A stretch of DNA of 64,000 bases. Origin: Nissolia schottii. Taxonomy: Eukaryota > Streptophyta > Magnoliopsida > Fabales > Fabaceae. The notes under the pieces are model-generated. The model was not told the origin of the DNA. It did no database searches and worked only from the letters and a program-made list of their open reading frames with translations. This document shows, piece after piece, positions 58,788 to 64,000 of the stretch; the stretch's first letter is position 1; every line of letters begins with the position of its first letter. The translations under genes were made by a program, and so were the position numbers. The DNA lies in the NCBI GenBank assembly GCA_003254905.1, contig QANU01074831.1, positions 220,208 through 284,207 of the forward strand, written 5' to 3'.

Positions 58788-61700
58788 ATGGAGGAAAAAA
58801 CTGAGGATGAGGTGGTAGATATTGAGAGTGCTTCTAGTGGTTCTTTCAGTGAGGGTTCAGATGATGATGTATCTTTGACTCCTGAAATAGATAATGGAGT
58901 GCATGTTGAGGTCAGTCATGCAGATGTTTTATTTCTCTCTTTTTTCTTTGTTTCTGAACTATTTAATGATGAAAACTTGTGCTCGTATAGAATCCTAGCT
59001 GTCTATTTTTAGCTTTCCTCATTTAAACTTTAGCGTGCTGCATTTCCAAATTTTTATGTTTACTGTGCAGGAACCTTTGACTGAAAAAGAAATACAAGAA
59101 CTTATTTCAGAGTTGTTAGAAGTGGAGAGTCAGGTATTATTGTAATTTATTATATCACAGACACAAACATGTAATTACTGTAGATAGATAACTTGTTGAT
59201 TTGAATCATGCTATACATATATATATTTGTGATATCTTCTTGATTCTACTTCCTAAATTGCATATTCTCTAAATGTTTAAATCCAACTTTATCACAATTT
59301 TTACTATTCCATAATAACTGCTACACACATTTATTGAAATCACGCTTATATATACATTTAATTTTCTTTGGAATAATATCAAAAAATAAATCTACGTAAT
59401 ATATATCTTGTTAAGGAAGAACAAATGAGTGTGGTTATTTGTTTTTGTAATAATCAAACAAGAAATTGCAGAGATAAAGCAGTGAAATACAGCAGCAGGC
59501 GATGTCCTGAAGAAACATAAAATGTATACTTGATAAAGACAGAAAGACACATGAACTAAGAAAATCTCCCCTCTAAGAAATCCATTTGCTGAATGGCATA
59601 TGGATGCCACATTATTCACTACATCCAAACTCCAGAGGCAGAGATTTATCCTGTAAATTGTGCCATTTTTCCCCCTTCAACAGACTCCAAATAACTGGGT
59701 ACATTTACAACTCTTATTGGTATTTACCCTTGTTGCATCTTTTAAGCCCCGCCTCTAAAATGGCTTGAAAGAAATTGTTCCAAATATGGAGGTCATCCTA
59801 CGTTTTGCAAAACTATCTAGGAGTTTACCGTACACCTACATATCTAGAAGAATTTTATTAAAAAAAACAAGATTAAAAGAAGAGAAAATCTAGTAGCTGG
59901 AGAGTTATTCCTCAGGAAAACATGTAACTCAAGTATTAGGAGTGCTTTGTGTAGCATGCAAACCTGTGATACAATATCTATTCTTTTACTTTCTGCATGC
60001 ATCAAAAGTGCAAATGGAGGTTCTCTAATGGTTTTTTAGGCTGCAGAGGCCCAAGAAGCTCTTGAGGAGGAGTCTCTCGCGAAAGTGGAGAGTGAAGTTA
60101 GACAAGAATTGCAGGCAACTCTTAAGGGGGATGATGTGAGTTTCTTTCTTTGTCCCTGGCTGTTTGATCTTTTAGATTTTTACCTATGACTTGTGTATCT
60201 TTACTTGACTGTAGTTGGAAACTGCTGTTGCTGATGAGATGGCTACTTTAAAAGAACAGTGGGAAGATGTTCTGGATGACCTTGAAACTGATTGTGCCAA
60301 CTTACTGGTATCTTCAATATTCAGTGAAGATTTTGGTTTCTAATACTTGCTTCTAATTATTTATGTTATTATTATCGACCCTTGACACAACTTGCTGCCT
60401 TTTTTGACCTGGTAATCACTAATTATAGTCGCAGAAACAGTCTTTGCATTCATATGGTTAAGGCTACATGCATTTATCCCTGTCCCCATAATGGTGGGAG
60501 CCTTGTGCAATTTGGCACCCTTTATGTTTTTTATTTTTGTTAAGCTTGAGGCTGCAAGTAGTTGTTAGGCTTTTTTTACTTATTTGTATGTGTTGGCAGT
60601 TTTTTGGTGCTGTTTTAAATTCTTGCTTTATTGGAATCTGCTTATGATTTTCTTATGCTTTTCATTGATATGATTTTGAGTAGGAACAACTTGATGGTGC
60701 TGGAATTGAGCTCCCAAGCCTTTATAAGTTGATTGAAAGAGAAGCCCCCAATGTTTGCAGCACTGAAGCATGGAAAAAGAGGAACCAATGGGTAGGGTCC
60801 CATGCAACCACTGAAATTGCTGAGTCAATTGCTGATGCTGAGAAGTATCTACAAGTAAACAGACCCGTTAGAAGGTATGGTTCTTGTTTTGCATTTTGGA
60901 TCTGGCAACATTCAAATCCGATCTTTTATGGTTTTGTGTGTTGGTTCAGGCGACATGGTAAGTTACTTGAAGAGGGAGCTAGTGGCTTTCTTCAAAAAAA
61001 ACTTTGTGATGAAACCCAGGAACCTGTAAAAAAAGAAATGGAGGGAGATTGGGATTTGTTCAATAAAATAATTTCCGATGGGAGTGGTGCTGATGTTTCG
61101 TTTGGCAGTAAGAATTGGGCCACTGTTTATTTGGCCAGCACTCCTCAGCAAGCTGCACTGATGGGACTCAAATTTCCTGGAGTTAACGAGGTAACATATT
61201 TACTTTTAACTGTGTTTACTGCTTTTTTTGTATTGGATGCATATGCCAAAGGAATTAAAGCAAGGGAAAGAGGGAAAAATAACGGGAGCCCGCTGATGTT
61301 ATTTGTTTATTCTTTTCACCCTTCTTTTTCCCCCTTTTCGTAGAATCTAAGGTCCCTTGAATCTTGGATTCTTGATGATGTGGATTTTGTAAAGCATTAC
61401 AAATATATATGGATCGACTTCAAGAGTTGGCTGGGGTGATAATAATGATGTTAACTCTTGTAGAAAAAGGGGTGGCCTGATGTATGAGGCTCCTAGTGAG
61501 GTTTGGGAAGGGTAGATGTATACAACCTTACCTGCATTAGCGGATAGGCTGTTTTTAGAATTTGAACTCGATGTCAAGGTTACAAGTTAGAAACCTTAGC
61601 ATTGAGCAGAGACTTGCCCTCTATGTTATTTCTTATCCAATGAAAAAAATAGCTTCAGCGGTTAATTGGTTCTGGTGTTTCCTAATAAAATGTTGGGTTT

Positions 61701-63950
61701 GGCTGAGTTTCCCTTCTTAGCAATGACTTATATTCAGTGTTCTCAAAACCGGACCCCGGAGAACTGGACCTCCTTCCGGTCCGGTCAAGTGTTAAAATCA
61801 GTTGGCTCATATACTGGTTAGCAACTGGAAAAACTGGTCCAAAACCGGAAAACTGCCTGAACTGGATGTGGTTCGTGGTTCTGTAAAAAAATTGAAGGGA
61901 AAAAAAAGCAGCGGAGGGGGGCAACCGCTCGGGCTGCCATGGCGAGGAGGAATGACCCTGGAAGTCACTTGCACTTCCTATTTTGCCCCATCACTTGTCT
62001 AAGTACTCGCCATTGTAGCTCCTGTTGGTTCCTCCTAGTGTCTTCCATAGTCTCAATAGCTGTTGCAGTGGAGACTGGTTAGAGGCGGCTTCATATTGTT
62101 TGAAGGGTAGGAATAAATAAAGGAGAAATAAGCAAGAACTAAAAAGCCAAAGGAGGAAGAAAGAGGAAAGAGGGGTTGACTAGAAATTAAGGTGCTGTTG
62201 AAGCTAGGAGAAAGGATGGAAGTTTGACAACTAAGGTTTTTTCATTTGAGGATTATTGGGTTTAGTTTTGATTATGGGCCCAATTAAACTAGGAGCTGTA
62301 TTTGTGTGTAGAATAGTAGAACACTACTTGGCTGTTGGTAAAAAGTAGAATATTTTTATATTATATGTGGCAATGATACTAATGGGCTTTAGAATTTTTA
62401 TCAAAAAGAAAGATACTAATGGGCTTTAAAATGATTTCACTTATTTTTTTAATCTTTGGCAACGTAATGGTTAGAACTTTATAAATAATTATATAGGGTT
62501 ATATATTACTTAAAATTATATATATTATTACAGTCCGATTCAACCGGTCAAACCTAGGTTGAACCAGTACTTTGTTCGGCTCAATGCTCAGTCTGGTTTA
62601 AAGAACCTTGCTCCTGTTTGTAATTTTTTTCTGGACTTTAAATGTTGTCACTGCTTTCTTAAATTCTGTCCTTGTATGTATTTTAACAGCAAAGTGCATG
62701 CCGTTGTCTTTAACATTTCTTTCACTATACTGTTATCGTAAGCAATGTATTTTTCTATCTTATTTACTCTTTTTCTATTTGAAATTTCCTTTTATTTAGG
62801 TAGAGGAGATTGATGATGTTGATGGCAATTCTACTGATCCATTTATTGCAGCTGCCATTGCAAATGAAAGAGAACTAGATCTTTCTGATGAGCAAAAGAG
62901 AAAATTTAAGAAGGTTTGTTATTGTTACAGTATCAGTTATTTATTGAGTGAAATGGTGTATTGGTCCTTGAAAATATTCTGTTCTCACAATATAAACGCT
63001 GGTTTTATGAAGTGTATGGTTTAGTCCTTGAATTATACAAACTTCCTCATGTTACTCCTTTTGCTATCACTTTTAAGGATTAACATGAAATGAGTCTGAA
63101 TAATTTAAGGACCAAATTGTTTCTTGAAAAGAAAAAGTTTATAAAAAAGAAAAAATCAAATACTAGAATGCATAGTTAAATAAATCAGGGATGAAATTGT
63201 GATTAGTGCATTTTCAAGGACCAATATTATATTTTTCCGGTTATTGACTGGGGTTTTTGAAAGCAAGTTGTTTCTTGTGGATAAATTATTGGATAGCCTT
63301 TTTAAGTGTTCCTTTATGTATATATTAAAACATGGTCCATGACTACTTCAATCTCTGATTTGATTTATGAATTCAAACTCTTTGGTTTGGCTTCATTGTA
63401 GACACCATTTATAGTCTTGAGTTCTTTTGAGCTTTTCAATGACCTGTATGAAAAATAGGGTATTATTCTTTTTTGAATATTTCATGTCCAGAATGAACAA
63501 ATTATTAGTTTTATATCAATATCTTTTTCGGGTTTAACTTTAAGTTTTTATGATTCTATATTTTTTGGAGTACTCCTAATTTTCCTGCTTTTATTTAGCT
63601 TCTTTCTTAAGTAACATAGTTTTCCATTGACAAAAATTGTTTATAGTTATCAATGCTTCAGATCTCCCTTGTATACTCAAAACTGTCTTCATGCTTGAGC
63701 GTATGACCACAGGACATCTGACCAGGGCTAGATAAGTCAGTGCGTATATAGAGGCATTCCCTGTTAATGAGTGTTGTTGGCATCCGCATGTTTTCTACAC
63801 CCTGTCAGTATGTTTGTCTGTGTTTGAAGTTGATTACATTTTGTTACTCCTTGTCTTTTTGGACAGGTCAAAGAAGAGGATGATGCAATTGTTGATAGAA
63901 AGCTTCAATTCCATTTGAAACGTAGGAGGCGTCGAAAGAAAAGTAAACAG
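58788..63950 (+). CDS. ATRX: ATRX / CHR20 SNF2-family chromatin remodeller, N-terminal part
   Basis: Chromatin remodelling ATPase linked in plants to histone H3.3 deposition; only the N-terminus lies here and the gene continues past the right edge. Coding exons: 58788-58910, 59071-59133, 60040-60135, 60215-60307, 60684-60874, 60950-61190, 62800-62913, 63867-63950, all GT-AG and in frame. The start MEEKTEDEVVDIESASSGSF sits two bases after an acceptor. The first exons are acidic (EEIDD-like runs, SEGSDDDVSLTPE). The strongest family matches are GAGIELPSLYKLIEREAPNV, RHGKLLEEGASGFLQKKL, SKNWATVYLASTPQQAALMG and LKFPGVNEVEEIDDVD, then a basic run LKRRRRRKKSKQ. The ADD-type and SNF2 helicase domains are beyond the window. 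Introns carry two SINE-like copies and two inverted-repeat elements. Confidence 0.9.
60390..60545 (+). mobile_element. Au-like SINE, old copy
   Basis: In an ATRX intron: TTGCTGCCTTTTTTGACCTG, then GCAGAAACAGTCTTTGCATT, GGTTAAGGCTACATG and GGTGGGAGCCTTGTGCAATT followed by TGGCACCCTTT. This is the same order as the Au SINE at 42797, but strongly diverged. No clear target-site duplication; ends approximate. Confidence 0.6.
61450..61625 (-). mobile_element. Au-like SINE, antisense copy
   Basis: Read on the minus strand: a degenerate B box (GAGTTCAAATTC), then AAAACAGCCTATCCGC, GCAGGTAAGGTTGTATACAT, CTACCCTTCCCAAACCTCAC and TAGGAGCCTCATACATCAGG followed by CCACCCC. This is the Au 3' half. Located in the ATRX intron 61191-62799. 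Ends approximate. Confidence 0.6.
61739..62606. mobile_element. ~870-bp repeat with CCGGT-rich inverted ends
   Basis: Left end GTTCTCAAAACCGGAC (61739-61754) pairs with GTCTGGTTTAAAGAAC (62591-62606) as an imperfect terminal inverted repeat. CCGGTCCGG, CCGGTCAAACC and similar words cluster near both ends. No transposase. Looks like a non-autonomous DNA transposon in an ATRX intron. Confidence 0.5.
62960..63225. mobile_element. 266-bp MITE with perfect 16-bp terminal inverted repeats
   Basis: ATTGGTCCTTGAAAAT at 62960-62975 and its exact reverse complement ATTTTCAAGGACCAAT at 63210-63225 bound a non-coding AT-rich segment with internal 'tttagtccttgaatt' and 'aaggaccaaatt' words. In an ATRX intron. 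Confidence 0.75.
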
Positions 63951-64000
63951 GTGGATTTTAAGACTTTGATTCTCCTTTCTCGTTTGCTTGACCCAGAAAC

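Noticed and set aside
1..64000. CRISPR arrays, tRNA or rRNA genes, organellar insertions
   Set aside because: No regularly spaced repeats, no cloverleaf with matching arms that I could confirm, and no plastid or mitochondrial gene sequence recognised; tRNA-like B boxes belong to the SINEs.

Overview
This window looks like nuclear DNA of a eudicot plant. Coding is sparse, AT-rich and split by many GT-AG introns. The proteins match plant-specific families: class XI myosin, a TenA-HAD thiamin monophosphate phosphatase, an LRR-XI receptor kinase, an inactive chloroplast FtsH and plant ATRX. The spaces between them are filled with plant L1 LINEs, tRNA-derived SINEs, LTR fragments and MITE-like elements. 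I cannot name the species. There are no bacterial-style operons, CRISPR arrays or phage genes.

Layout. (1) 552-5881, + strand: the 3' half of a class XI myosin (coiled coil plus globular-tail/DIL region); motor and IQ exons lie to the left of the window. (2) 5882-11506: intergenic, repeat-rich. (3) 11507-16982, + strand: complete six-exon TH2 gene, whose last intron holds a truncated antisense Ty3/gypsy element. (4) 20338-21270, + strand: small RING-finger gene with an uncertain first exon. (5) 21271-26380: intergenic, with an old LINE piece and two inverted-repeat elements. (6) 26381-29517, + strand: complete two-exon MIK1-type LRR receptor kinase. (7) 30285-45350, - strand: FTSHI5, convergent with MIK1. 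Eighteen exons are visible and at least one more is lost in a 522-base N gap (37956-38477). (8) 45351-55750: repeat territory ending in a decayed minus-strand LINE (52271-55750), which is split by an insertion flanked by a ~170-bp duplication. (9) From about 56000, + strand: promoter, 5'UTR exon, long 5' intron and the first eight coding exons (58788-63950) of an ATRX/CHR20 chromatin remodeller that runs off the right edge.

The genes are neighbours but not a functional cluster: organelle transport, vitamin B1 synthesis, possible ubiquitin ligation, peptide or pollen-tube signalling, chloroplast protein import and chromatin remodelling. I did not find a new multi-gene system. The most informative observations concern mobile DNA: three short 5'-truncated LINE copies with intact target-site duplications, a SINE with a perfect 13-bp duplication, nested MITEs, and the split LINE. 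Gene-level points are a possible alternative 3' end and internal start in TH2, altered active-site residues in FTSHI5, and the exon missing in the gap.
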